From Deltaproteobacteria bacterium (lineage in GTDB: Bacteria > Myxococcota_A > UBA9160 > UBA6930): a DNA stretch of 46,809 nucleotides. Position numbers and translations under genes: made by a program. The stretch lies in assembly GCA_019312665.1 (NCBI GenBank), contig JAFDCZ010000022.1, forward strand, positions 1 through 46,809, written 5' to 3'. Under the pieces are notes generated by a model that was given only the letters and a program-made list of their open reading frames with translations, searched no databases and had not been told where the DNA came from. This document shows positions 1-8,684 of the stretch, piece by piece (within the stretch, counting starts at the first letter, position 1; each line of letters begins with the position of its first letter).

Positions 1-1178
1 GCAAAAACGAGGGCAAATACCAGGAACGCGAACTCGATGCCCAGGGACACGGTCTGCGCTTCGCCCACCATCTTGCGCAACCAGAACGCGAGAGCCAGCC
101 CGGAGAGCACGAACCCGGCGATCGCCGCCACTCTGGCTCGCGATTCCCTGAACCGCTCCAAGGAGAGCGCCGTCCATTCGGCGAGGCGGAACACTCCCCA
201 CACCCAGAACAGCAACCAGATCCACTCGGTGGAATAGACATAACGAGCCTTGTTGATTCCGAATCCAACGATCACCGAGACGCAGACGAAACCGAATCCG
301 AGCATCGAGGACGCCTCGATTCGCCGTTCGCGAAGCCCGACGACGACACCCGCAACGAGCGGGAGCATCACCATTCCCGCAAAGGGAACGAGCCAGATCC
401 ATTGGCTCGTGTACCAACCCGCAAAGGGCTCCTTCAGGGAACGCAGAAAGAAGCCAGGCGCGGGCTGGAATCCCATCCCGGCCATCAGATCGTAATAGCT
501 GGCACCCCCCGAGCCACCGAGAGCCCCGGCACCGAGCCAGAGAAGCAGCGGAAGCGACGCCAGCGCGGCCTTCCAGAATGGCGGCCAGAGCCGTTGCCGC
601 TCGGCCCACTCCGCAAGGAAGAGGACCGGGATGAGAACCGCCGCTTCGTAGCGCGACAACGCAGCCGCCGCCGCGAAAGCGTACTGCCAGCCGGAGCCCC
701 TGCCCTGCAGGACGAAGGCCCAGATCGCGAAACACCCGAGGCTCGGCTCGACCAGGGGCTGAAGCCCGTTCGCATGAAACTGGGTCGTGGTGGCAAAGAG
801 CAGTGGGAGAAGCAGCGCTCCCCGGCCGATCGTTCGACGTCCGAGCAGGAACAAGCCGACCAGGCTCGCCAACGAGAACAACTGGTTCCAGCCGAGTGCT
901 GCCGCAAGATACGGACGTTCTCCCGGCAGGAGGGGCCCCACGACCGCCATCAGCGCGGGCAGGATCGGCATGCGTTTGTAGCTCGAAGGCGCTTCCAACG
1001 CGGCGAAGCTCTGGGCTGTGCGCTCGAAGGATGCGTAGTCGTTGTTCGGCACGACGAAGGGCTGGAACTGGAATGCCCAATAGGCCAGGACGACCGCACA
1101 GAGCAGCACCAGCAAGCCCGCTTCGAGACGCGCCTCGGCGGGATCGGTCGTCTCTGACGGCGGTGCACTGGACGGCAA
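1..1178 (-). CDS. Polytopic membrane glycosyltransferase-like protein, truncated by window edge
   Basis: A long open frame on the minus strand runs off the left edge, so the C-terminus is missing. It encodes about 390 residues dominated by hydrophobic segments, beginning with a segment containing GLLVLLCAVVLAYWAF, followed by a periplasmic-type stretch (FQPFVVPNNDYASFER) and several further helices. The motif SRYEAAVLIP and the overall pattern resemble membrane proteins of the PMT/ArnT-like (GT-C) class that use polyprenyl-linked sugars. That class assignment is inference from architecture; no catalytic motif is decisive. I chose a TTG start at 1178 because AAGGG lies five bases upstream and the hydrophobic N-terminus follows; no in-frame ATG is present nearby. 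It sits in a polysaccharide cluster next to the fragment of another glycosyltransferase. Confidence 0.72.
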   Translation of the reverse strand, partial: MPSSAPPSETTDPAEARLEAGLLVLLCAVVLAYWAFQFQPFVVPNNDYASFERTAQSFAALEAPSSYKRMPILPALMAVVGPLLPGERPYLAAALGWNQLFSLASLVGLFLLGRRTIGRGALLLPLLFATTTQFHANGLQPLVEPSLGCFAIWAFVLQGRGSGWQYAFAAAAALSRYEAAVLIPVLFLAEWAERQRLWPPFWKAALASLPLLLWLGAGALGGSGGASYYDLMAGMGFQPAPGFFLRSLKEPFAGWYTSQWIWLVPFAGMVMLPLVAGVVVGLRERRIEASSMLGFGFVCVSVIVGFGINKARYVYSTEWIWLLFWVWGVFRLAEWTALSLERFRESRARVAAIAGFVLSGLALAFWLRKMVGEAQTVSLGIEFAFLVFALVF

Positions 1179-1263
1179 GGAGACCCTTCGCAATGCGCCC
1201 AGCCCGCTAGCCGCCGGCCCCTCGGCGCCGCCGCAGCGCCCCTGTTGCGCCCCTGCAGCATGA

Positions 1264-1521
1264 CAAAACCGGCAAAGGCACGCCGCTTGCGCCCGGGAGA
1301 CGGCGCCCCCATCGATGATTTGCGTCCGGCGCCCTGAGATCCAGCCCCAACGGATCGCCGTCTACGGCTACGCCCGGCAAAACCGGCGCCATCGAGGCCC
1401 AGCGATCGATTTCCTGGAAGACCCGCACCGCTTCGCACTCATCGGCGAGTACGACGGGATCGAGCCGCGGTTCTGCTACCGCGTCTTCCGCTCTCTAGAC
1501 GATGACTGCGCTCCGGACTAA
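1264..1521 (+). pseudogene. 3' remnant of a membrane glycosyltransferase gene
   Basis: The plus-strand frame from the in-frame TGA at 1261 to the TAA at 1519-1521 encodes a short peptide whose second half (IAVYGYARQN ... GEYDGIEPRFCYRVFR) aligns with the extreme C-terminus of the intact membrane glycosyltransferase at 4882-6804 (VFYGYPRQN ... GRFQGIEPQFTYRLFR). It also aligns, more weakly, with the one at 12734-14611. The membrane domain that should precede it is absent, because the DNA upstream is occupied by the divergent gene at 1-1178. I therefore read it as a decayed fragment rather than a functional small gene. Its stop codon overlaps the convergent stop of the epimerase gene (CTAA at 1518-1521). 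Confidence 0.7.
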
Positions 1522-2402
1522 CGAGGCCAGCAGATCTGGAAGCCTTCGTGCACGCCCTTGGGTGCGTAGCCGAAATCCTCCGTGGCGTTCGCATGGCTCA
1601 GGTTCGCGTCCTGGATCACCCCGGCGATCATCTGCCAGGAAATCGGCGGCTTGGCCATCACCAGGCCCAACACCCAGGCCACGACCTTGGCTGCCCAGAC
1701 AGGGACCCTCACGAACGGACGGCTCATCCCCTGATGGGCGAGCATGAGCTTCGAGAGCTCCCACATGCCGATGTCCTCACCACCGCTGAAGGCGTAGGTC
1801 TTGCCGTGGGTCTTCTCGCTTCCGGCGATCGCGATCAAGCCATCCATGATGTCATCCGTATGCACCGGATTCTTCATGGACTTTCCGTCCCCGATGATCG
1901 GCACGATCGGCCAGCTCTTCAACTGGTTGAGATAGCGCATGAACTCTTCGCCACCGTTCTCGTCATACACGAGCGTCGGACGAACGATCGTGTAGGCCAT
2001 GGCCGTCTGGGAGGAGATCATCGCCTCCGTCTGGCGCTTCGAAAGCGAGTAGGCCGTTGCATGCGGGTACACGACCGAGGCGGAAGAGATCAGCACGAAA
2101 TGCCTCACATGGGCCTCCGTGGCGGCTTCGATCACATTGCGGGTGCCCTCCACGTTCACCCGCTGGAACCAGGAGTCGTCCGGAGGCAGGATCACGGCCG
2201 CCAGGTGGTAGACCGTCTCCACATCATCGAAGAGCCCCTTCAATGTGGCCGGATCCGTAATGTCGCCGTGGACCAGATCGACGTCCAACCCGGGAAGGCT
2301 GGTACCCGGCCGATCGAGCACTCGGATTTCGAAGCCTTTTTCGATGAGGCCCTTGCAGAGCCGCCGGCCTACCACGCCAGCACCACCGGTAATCAAAATC
2401 AT
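1518..2402 (-). CDS. NAD-dependent epimerase/dehydratase (extended SDR)
   Basis: A 294-residue extended short-chain dehydrogenase/reductase. The N-terminus MILITGGAGVVGRRL carries the GxxGxxG dinucleotide-binding loop, an acidic D follows in IRVLDRPG, HLAA follows at about residue 68, and YSLSK supplies the catalytic Tyr-x-x-x-Lys. The family acts on nucleotide sugars such as UDP-glucose/galactose; the exact substrate cannot be read from sequence. The ATG is preceded by a strong GGAGGGG ribosome site. It begins 25 bases after the amidotransferase stop, so the two genes are very likely one transcript. The placement inside a polysaccharide cluster supports a role in making or modifying an activated sugar, though related proteins also act on sterols or flavonoids. 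Confidence 0.85.
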   Translation of the reverse strand: MILITGGAGVVGRRLCKGLIEKGFEIRVLDRPGTSLPGLDVDLVHGDITDPATLKGLFDDVETVYHLAAVILPPDDSWFQRVNVEGTRNVIEAATEAHVRHFVLISSASVVYPHATAYSLSKRQTEAMISSQTAMAYTIVRPTLVYDENGGEEFMRYLNQLKSWPIVPIIGDGKSMKNPVHTDDIMDGLIAIAGSEKTHGKTYAFSGGEDIGMWELSKLMLAHQGMSRPFVRVPVWAAKVVAWVLGLVMAKPPISWQMIAGVIQDANLSHANATEDFGYAPKGVHEGFQICWPR

Positions 2403-2427
2403 CGCGTTTTCCCCTCCAAGGGCTTCC

Positions 2428-4323
2428 TCACCACAATGTCTCGCGGTCGAGGAAGATCATCTGCCAGAGTTCAAGAATGACAAGGCTCATCACCTGTTTC
2501 AGGTAGATGAATTCGCCGGTCTCCATCCGTGTTCGCAGCTCGCTCACGACTTTCGGGTCGAAGAGGCCGCGGCGCCGCACCCGCTCCTCATCGAGGCACA
2601 TCCGGATCAGGTCCTGGATCGCCTTGCTCTCGTGAAAGTACTCGAGCGGGAAGTAAAACGGATTTTTGCTGCGTTGCACGTTTTCGCCAGGCAGGAATTT
2701 CTTCCCGAGCTGGCGCTCCGCGTACTTGTCCGTAAAGCCTCGCAGCTTCATGCGAGCGGGCATCCGAAAGGCCAGCTCGATGATGCGGTGGTCGAGAAAG
2801 GGACATCGCAGCTCCAAGGAGTGGGCCATGGTGTTCTTGTCCTGGCGCAGGAGCAGGTTGTCCTGGAGCCAGTCATCGAATTGAAGTTTCAGCAGGCGAT
2901 CGAGGAACGGGCCTCCCTCCGGATCGCTGCGCACCCAGTCTTCCGTTGCCGCTCCGCGAAACCCTTCGCTGTAGAGGCCACGCCGCTCCTCCAGATCGAA
3001 GAGCGCCTTCAAGGCGATGTAGTTGCTGTTCAGGCTGCGGCGCTTGTAGTGCCGCAAGTAGTCTGCGGTCTTCTTGCGGCCTTGCTTGCCAAGGTGCGCC
3101 GGATACACGAACAGCTTGTCCAGCAAGTCGACCGGCGCATTGGCTACGGCAGGCGCGACCACGTTGCGGGTCAGGAAGCCCGGCACGACTTTGTGGGCCC
3201 ACTCCGTCCAGCGGATGATCTTGTGGAAGGAGTAGCCGGCGAAGCTCTCGTCGGCGCCCTCCCCTGAGAGCACGACCTTCACCTCGCGCCGGGTCGTTTC
3301 GGCAAGCAGGTAATAGGCGAGGATCAGGACGTCACCGATCGGCCGCTCCAGGTGGTAGATGGCTTTCGGCAGATGCTCGAAATCCTCGGGCCGCGCGTGG
3401 ATCTCGTGGTGATCGCAACCGAGCCGGGCGGCCAGGTTGCGGGCATCCGCCGTTTCGTCGATCGGTGAATCGAAGCCGATCGAGAAGGTCTTCACGCGAT
3501 CGGTATGACGCGCCATCGCAGCCACGACCAGGCTCGAATCGATCCCGGCACTCAGGTAGGCACCAAAGGGGACGTCACTCCTCATCGTGAGTCGGACCGC
3601 ATCTTCGAAGAGTTCTTCCAGCTCTTGCTGATCCTCGGCCTCGGAACGATAGGGGCCTCCGGGCGTCTCCACCTCCCAGTAACGGTGGAGCGTGAGTTCC
3701 CCTTCACGCCAACGCATGAAGTGGGCCGCCGGAAGGACGCGAATGCCCTCGAAAAGGGTCTCGGGCTGGGGCACATAACGAAGCGCCAGGTAGGGATCGA
3801 CCGCCTGGCGGTTCAGCGCTCGCGGGACGTCCTCACTTTCCAGCAACGATTTCGCCTCGGACGCGAACAGCAACCGCCCCCCTCGCTGGGTGTAGTACAG
3901 CGGCTTCTGGCCGGCACGATCCCTGGCGATGAAGAGTTCCTTGCGCCGTGTGTCCCAGAGCGCAAACGCAAACATGCCGTTCAAGTGTTCGAGGCTATCG
4001 GCCCCCCACTGCTCGTAGGCGTGAACCAGAACCTCCGTGTCGCTCTGGGTCTTGAACTGATGGCCCTGCTTCACGAGCTCATCGCGGAGCTCCAGGTAAT
4101 TGTAGATCTCACCGTTGAAGCACACGACGAGAGAGCCATCCTCGTTGGCGATCGGCTGGCTTCCGCCCTCGAGATCGATGATCGACAGCCGCCGCATCCC
4201 CATGGAGAAGCGAGGCTCCGTATAAGCCCCCTCACCATCGGGCCCGCGGTGAACGATCACCTGCCCCATCCGGCGCAAGAGAGCATCATCGTCGAAGCCG
4301 GCAAAGCCGAAAATCCCGCACAT
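2428..4323 (-). CDS. asnB: Asparagine synthetase (glutamine-hydrolysing)-type amidotransferase
   Basis: This 631-residue protein has the AsnB two-domain layout. The class II glutamine amidotransferase domain begins MCGIFGF, with Cys2 as the nucleophile after Met removal, followed by HRGPDGEG (25-32) and CFNGEIYNY (68-76). The ATP-pyrophosphatase synthetase domain has LSAGIDSS (257-264) and LSGEGADESFAGY (352-364). The start at 4323 is fixed by the need for Cys at position 2, although the frame stays open further upstream. The family amidates aspartate or, in polysaccharide clusters, sugar acids or other acceptors; the neighbouring glycosyltransferases and exporter favour an envelope role here. 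One oddity is SAGIDSS in place of the usual SGGxDSS pyrophosphate loop. It heads a probable two-gene operon with the epimerase. Confidence 0.9.
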   Translation of the reverse strand: MCGIFGFAGFDDDALLRRMGQVIVHRGPDGEGAYTEPRFSMGMRRLSIIDLEGGSQPIANEDGSLVVCFNGEIYNYLELRDELVKQGHQFKTQSDTEVLVHAYEQWGADSLEHLNGMFAFALWDTRRKELFIARDRAGQKPLYYTQRGGRLLFASEAKSLLESEDVPRALNRQAVDPYLALRYVPQPETLFEGIRVLPAAHFMRWREGELTLHRYWEVETPGGPYRSEAEDQQELEELFEDAVRLTMRSDVPFGAYLSAGIDSSLVVAAMARHTDRVKTFSIGFDSPIDETADARNLAARLGCDHHEIHARPEDFEHLPKAIYHLERPIGDVLILAYYLLAETTRREVKVVLSGEGADESFAGYSFHKIIRWTEWAHKVVPGFLTRNVVAPAVANAPVDLLDKLFVYPAHLGKQGRKKTADYLRHYKRRSLNSNYIALKALFDLEERRGLYSEGFRGAATEDWVRSDPEGGPFLDRLLKLQFDDWLQDNLLLRQDKNTMAHSLELRCPFLDHRIIELAFRMPARMKLRGFTDKYAERQLGKKFLPGENVQRSKNPFYFPLEYFHESKAIQDLIRMCLDEERVRRRGLFDPKVVSELRTRMETGEFIYLKQVMSLVILELWQMIFLDRETLW

Positions 4324-4441
4324 GGTTGGCCGCAGCAGCTCCCGAACCGGTTCGGCCCAGAATAGGCAACGCCCTCTTACCGGTCCATGAAACCGGCCGA
4401 GCGGGCCTCCAGAGAGGTTGTAGGCGGTGAAGAGACGATGT

Positions 4442-4844
4442 GCTGCTTCGCTTCTCATATCGGATCGCGGGGCGGGGGGCGGCCAGCGCTCCATGGCTCA
4501 CCAGGCCCTCGAACGCGCGTGCACCCGGTTTGCCGAGCTAGCAGCGCGAGGGCGCGTACTCTCGGGCCTGGCTCCGCTTTTACTTCCGCGCTGACCGCCC
4601 CCCGCCCCGCGATCAGCCGTGCTGGCTACTGGGGCCGCTTCGCCGGGGCTGGGCACAGGCCGGGCGGAAATAAAGCGCAGGCATAGGTGCCGTTCAGCGT
4701 GCGCGTAGGTTGCCCGCGGCGAAGCCGCAAAGGGCAACACTCTGTTCAGCTCCCTACGTGGCCACCCGACCCCGTGCCGAGCCATTCCGCCCGGCCTGTG
4801 CCCAGCCCCGGCGACTCCTGGTCACGCGTGAGAAGCGAAGCGGC
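4442..4844. repeat. Compound nested inverted-repeat block
   Basis: The roughly 560-base gap between the starts of two minus-strand genes holds no convincing gene but several inverted repeats. An outer pair, 4442-4457 and 4829-4844, matches at 15 of 16 positions around GCTTCGCTTCTCA. A 20-bp perfect pair lies at 4463-4482 and 4595-4614; after one mismatch it extends by six more bases and then into an imperfect 152-bp hairpin sharing CCAGGCCC. A 27-bp perfect pair lies at 4643-4669 and 4785-4811. Inside that is a 30-base hairpin at 4709-4738 (GTTGCCC-GCGGC-GAA-GCCGC-AAA-GGGCAAC). The arrangement could be a non-autonomous mobile element or a structured leader of the asnB transcript. It does not share the ends of the four GGGGACG palindromes. 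Confidence 0.65.
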
Positions 4845-4881
4845 ATTCGGGAAAGACTCGGAAGCGGGGCCCGGTCGCGGT

Positions 4882-6804
4882 TCAGGGAACCTCGGGGCTG
4901 GCGTTGGGTTTGAGGTATCTAAACAGCCGATAGGTGAACTGCGGCTCGATTCCTTGGAAGCGTCCGACCTCCGCATAGCGCTCTGCATCGAGCAGTAGCG
5001 CGATTCCGTCGGGACGCTTGGCTTCGTTCTGACGGGGATAACCGTAGAAGACGTACAGCTCTTTCTGGGCCTGCCTGGAGGCTCGCTCCAACGCCACGAT
5101 CTCCCCGGCCTCCTCGACGTGCTGGATCCACGGATCGTAGATGCGCAGCATTCCACCGCCGAGGCCGTAGCCCGCCCGAAGGATCGAACTCGGCGAATCT
5201 CCGGCTTCTGAAAGCAAGCGCTCCGCGACTTCTCGCATGGGTGAGTAGGGGCGCGTCAGCAGCAGCTGGGTCTGCGGCCATACCCGCCACTGGAAGACCG
5301 CCACCAGCACGAGCAATCCGACGGGCACCAGGACCCGCCGCGCGGCGGCCCCGAGCCGAGCTGCAATCCGCGCGAGCCCTCCCTCCACCGCGATGGCCAG
5401 CAACGCCGCGAAGGCCGCGGCGGCGTAGATCACGAAGCGCGGATAGAAGTACATCTGGTTCGACCAGGAGACGAACAGAATCAGCGGGGGGGCGAGAACC
5501 AGCGCAACGAGCGGCCAGCGTGCGGGCCCGGAACGAGCCACCACCCGGCCGAAGCCGATCGCCAAGAGCAGCGGAGCGCCTTGGAACACCAGCGAGGACA
5601 GCCACGGCGCGGTTTCCCTCCACGCGTAGAAGGAGGGAAACGCGTCGTGGGCGATGCTCTCGGTAACGGCACGGTAGGGCACGCCGAGCGTTGCCCAGAT
5701 CCAGAACCGACGCAGCACGCCGACCGTCACCGTCTCGCCGGATTGCCACACATCGCTCCAATCCATGGCCTGGGAGATGAGCGGCGCGCAGAGTTCGACG
5801 AAAGCCATCACCGCGAGGACATTCACGACCACGAAGCGAAACAGAAGTGTCGCCCGGTCTCGCCGGCTTGCCGGAGTGAGCGCGATCCCAACCAGGGCTG
5901 CCAGGCTGAAGGTGACCGCCAGATAGACATGTGCCGGTTGGATCCACATCAGGAGGGTCACGCTCGCGCCATAGGCCAGCCATTGCCGAAAACGCCCACG
6001 TCGGAGGGCTTCTTGGAGCAGCAGCGCCGCACCGATCGCGATCGCCACACTCAAGGTATAGGCACGACCCTCCGCGCCGTACCGGATATGCCAGGGATGG
6101 ATCGCCAGCAGGGCGGCTGCCGCCACGGCGGCGCCAGGGAAGCCCAGCCGCCAGACGAAGACGCCCAACAAGATCACGCTGAGCATCGAAGCCAGGAGTG
6201 CCGGCACGTGGAACGCGCGATCCGAGAACTGCCAGCTTTCGCCGCCACTCATGATCCGCTCGGCGTTGATGGAGACCCGCGCCATCAGGTTGTACGGAAT
6301 GTGGTTCGTCGGCTTTCCGTACCGCCACAACACATGCGACCAGGCAGGCGGCTCGTGCTCGAGCTGATCCGGATCCTCTTGGCTCGGAAAAGCCTGGCCG
6401 ACGATCACCCGATCGATCGACCAACCTTCGTCCCACCAGAGCGATCGGCCGGCGATCGGCCAGCGAAGGGCCCCCGCGAGCGCCGCGAGAAGCAGCAGCG
6501 CAATCCAGATCCGACGGCTGATCGGGGCTTGCGGGGCAACCCGAAGCGGCCTCTCCAAGGGGCGCGACCAGAGTCGCGCCGTCCCAGCCAGGACCAGGCA
6601 CAAGAACCCGTTGAACGCTGTTCCCCAGAAGAGGGAGATCGCCACGATCTCGCGAAACGGCCGGCCCGGCACATCCGCGAAGCCGGGGCCCGTCGGAAGC
6701 TCCCAGGGCTTGGGAAGCAGGAGCAGGAGCAGCGCGGCCACGCCCGCGCCGGCGAGGAAGATCTTGCGCACCGCCGCGGAGCTCGCCGGGATGAATTGCC
6801 TCAC
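4882..6804 (-). CDS. Membrane glycosyltransferase (ArnT/PMT-like, GT-C fold)
   Basis: A 640-residue polytopic protein with a first helix at about residues 15-30 and many further hydrophobic segments. The motif WWDEGW (123-128) with acidic residues in the first extracytoplasmic loop, followed by GKPTNHIPYN, is typical of the ArnT/PMT superfamily, which transfers sugars from polyprenyl-phosphate carriers on the outer face of the inner membrane. The soluble C-terminus (ELYVFYGYPRQN ... GIEPQFTYRLFRYL) is shared with the gene at 12734-14611 and the fragment at 1264-1521, so this is a local gene family. The start is GTG at 6804, 42 bases after the upstream gene's stop. It is the last gene of the minus-strand run that begins with the ABC permease at 11460. 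Sugar and acceptor are unknown. Confidence 0.82.
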   Translation of the reverse strand: MRQFIPASSAAVRKIFLAGAGVAALLLLLLPKPWELPTGPGFADVPGRPFREIVAISLFWGTAFNGFLCLVLAGTARLWSRPLERPLRVAPQAPISRRIWIALLLLAALAGALRWPIAGRSLWWDEGWSIDRVIVGQAFPSQEDPDQLEHEPPAWSHVLWRYGKPTNHIPYNLMARVSINAERIMSGGESWQFSDRAFHVPALLASMLSVILLGVFVWRLGFPGAAVAAAALLAIHPWHIRYGAEGRAYTLSVAIAIGAALLLQEALRRGRFRQWLAYGASVTLLMWIQPAHVYLAVTFSLAALVGIALTPASRRDRATLLFRFVVVNVLAVMAFVELCAPLISQAMDWSDVWQSGETVTVGVLRRFWIWATLGVPYRAVTESIAHDAFPSFYAWRETAPWLSSLVFQGAPLLLAIGFGRVVARSGPARWPLVALVLAPPLILFVSWSNQMYFYPRFVIYAAAAFAALLAIAVEGGLARIAARLGAAARRVLVPVGLLVLVAVFQWRVWPQTQLLLTRPYSPMREVAERLLSEAGDSPSSILRAGYGLGGGMLRIYDPWIQHVEEAGEIVALERASRQAQKELYVFYGYPRQNEAKRPDGIALLLDAERYAEVGRFQGIEPQFTYRLFRYLKPNASPEVP

Positions 6805-6846
6805 GCGTCTGCCGACGGGCCGGAGCCCGAATTCCCTGCCACCCGT

Positions 6847-8622
6847 TCAGGCCAGTGGGGTGCTCGAGGGAAGGGTCTCCTGAGGACCCTGGGCATGGGC
6901 TGATTCGTAGGCATCGAGATCTCCGCCCGCGCGGAAGAACTCGAACACGCGACGATCCACCTCTTCGAGCGTTCCGGTCTGCCCACGGCCGGCCTGATGC
7001 CGACGCTCGATGGCCCAGGCCAGGATCCGGCCGAGGCCGATCTTCATCGGGAACTTCACCGCCTGGGGCATGTAGCCTTTCAGGTTGTAGAGCTGCTCGA
7101 GTGTGGTCTCGACCGTGGCGCCCTGCTCGGGCCGACCCAGAGCCCGACGCACCACGGCCCGCAGTACGGAGAAGAGCGCCTTGGGCAGACCCACCCGGCG
7201 TTCTCCATCGTCCGCGCCTCCAGATAGCTGGCTGGCCTCCGGCAGGAACGCCCGGGCCGCACCGTCCGGATCCGCCTCGAATTCAGAGCTGGCGTTGAGA
7301 CGACCTTCGAGCCGGCGCGCCCAGACGAGACGCTCCAGCAACTCGGCGATCGAGAACTCGGTGGGATGGCGGATGTTCTGGGCCAACAGGGTGCAATCGA
7401 CCAGTGCCGAGTAGTCATCGGGCAGCCAGTTATGAACTTTCCATTCCGGATCCGAGCGCGTCTTGGCCACCACCTTCTCGTAGATCGCCAGGTGTTGACT
7501 GATCTGGCTCTTCAGATTGAAGTTGGTGTCCACGAAATCGCGGGCCTGTCGGCCGAAGCGAAGGCAACGCTCCCGATCCATCAGCGCCTCGATGGCCTCG
7601 GTCAAGGGAACGAGCGCGCGCTCCGGCACGAGCAGCCCCGTCTCTCCATCCCGAACGGCCTCGCCGATCCCGCCGTGGATCGTACCGATCACGGGCAAAC
7701 CCATGGCCTGGGCTTCGACGACGACATTGGGAATCCCCTCGACGTCTCCACTTTCCGGGGTGATCGAACAATGCACCAGGAAATCGGCTTCGCGCATGTG
7801 TTGGCGCACACCATGGTGGTCCGTCGAGCCGACCAGATCGACCTCGGCCTGTAGTCCCAACCGCCGACGAAGCCGCCGGATCTCATGGTAGGCCTCGCCC
7901 TCGCCTACCACCGTGAGATGAACTTTCTTCCCCTTCGCCGCCAGGGCTTCGAGAGCCTCGAGCGCGTAGCGATGGCCCTTCTTTTCGACGATCCGCCCAA
8001 CCATCAGCGCCCGAACCGGATCGTCCGCGGTACGCCCCCTCCGATCGACGAATTCGAAACGCGAAAGATCCGTTCCGCGGTAGACGACGTGGATACGATC
8101 CGGGTCGGCGCCGGCATCGATCAGCTTGCTGCGCAGATCCTTTGAAACGCAGATGATCGCGTCCGTCCCCTCGAGCATCGCCGCGTAGAGACGATCGAAA
8201 TCCGGGAGCCGCATCTGCAGGCCGACGTCACGGCCACCGAAAGTGACGACCAACGGGACCCGCATCATCTGCTTCATCAGCAGCAGCCGGAGGCCGGACC
8301 AGCCAAAATGGGCGTGCATCACATCCGGCTGCCAGGTGCGGCGCAGGTAGCTCGCCGCGAGCACACCGAGCCGGGGCTTCACCAGATAGCGGGTCGGGAT
8401 CCGCTCGACGTTCGGCACCGGGAAACGGTTCAGGTTCTCGGTGCGGTTGCAGAGGACGACGTTGTTGACGTGCTCGTCCAGGCCCGAGATCAAGGAGTGG
8501 AGAAACGGCTGGCTCCACGACAGGTAGGCCGCGAACTTGGCCTGGAGGACCGTAAGACGCGCCTCCCCACCCGCATGGGCGGCCGTTTCCGAACCCAGAT
8601 CCGAACCCACACCAGCGGTCAC
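6847..8622 (-). CDS. Glycosyltransferase family 4 protein with C-terminal extension
   Basis: Residues up to about 395 form a GT-B glycosyltransferase. HAHFGWSGLRLL and VVTFGGRDVG lie in the N-terminal half, VGRIVEKKGHRYALEAL begins the C-terminal Rossmann half, and the donor-binding region contains PESGDVEGIPNVVVEAQAMG followed by GGIGEAVRDGETGLLVPE. The family uses nucleotide-sugar donors on the cytoplasmic face. Roughly 190 further residues after the GT domain (from about HNWLPDDYSALV) match nothing I recognise. I chose the GTG at 8622 because AGGGGAG lies seven bases upstream; an ATG at 8703 in frame would add 27 residues and overlap the previous gene. It is part of the minus-strand polysaccharide operon with the exporter genes. 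Confidence 0.85.
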   Translation of the reverse strand: MTAGVGSDLGSETAAHAGGEARLTVLQAKFAAYLSWSQPFLHSLISGLDEHVNNVVLCNRTENLNRFPVPNVERIPTRYLVKPRLGVLAASYLRRTWQPDVMHAHFGWSGLRLLLMKQMMRVPLVVTFGGRDVGLQMRLPDFDRLYAAMLEGTDAIICVSKDLRSKLIDAGADPDRIHVVYRGTDLSRFEFVDRRGRTADDPVRALMVGRIVEKKGHRYALEALEALAAKGKKVHLTVVGEGEAYHEIRRLRRRLGLQAEVDLVGSTDHHGVRQHMREADFLVHCSITPESGDVEGIPNVVVEAQAMGLPVIGTIHGGIGEAVRDGETGLLVPERALVPLTEAIEALMDRERCLRFGRQARDFVDTNFNLKSQISQHLAIYEKVVAKTRSDPEWKVHNWLPDDYSALVDCTLLAQNIRHPTEFSIAELLERLVWARRLEGRLNASSEFEADPDGAARAFLPEASQLSGGADDGERRVGLPKALFSVLRAVVRRALGRPEQGATVETTLEQLYNLKGYMPQAVKFPMKIGLGRILAWAIERRHQAGRGQTGTLEEVDRRVFEFFRAGGDLDAYESAHAQGPQETLPSSTPLA

Positions 8623-8684
8623 GTCAGCTCTCCCCTCTCGACGGGACAGGGTAACGAACCGAAATCGCTTGGAACATCGGGCCC

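Noticed and set aside
4324-4494. N-terminal extension of the AsnB-type protein
   Set aside because: The catalytic Cys must follow the initiator Met (MCGIFGF), which fixes the start at 4323.
4498-4785. Small minus-strand open frame in the inverted-repeat block
   Set aside because: It lies wholly within nested inverted repeats, is low-complexity Ala/Arg/Pro, and resembles no family.
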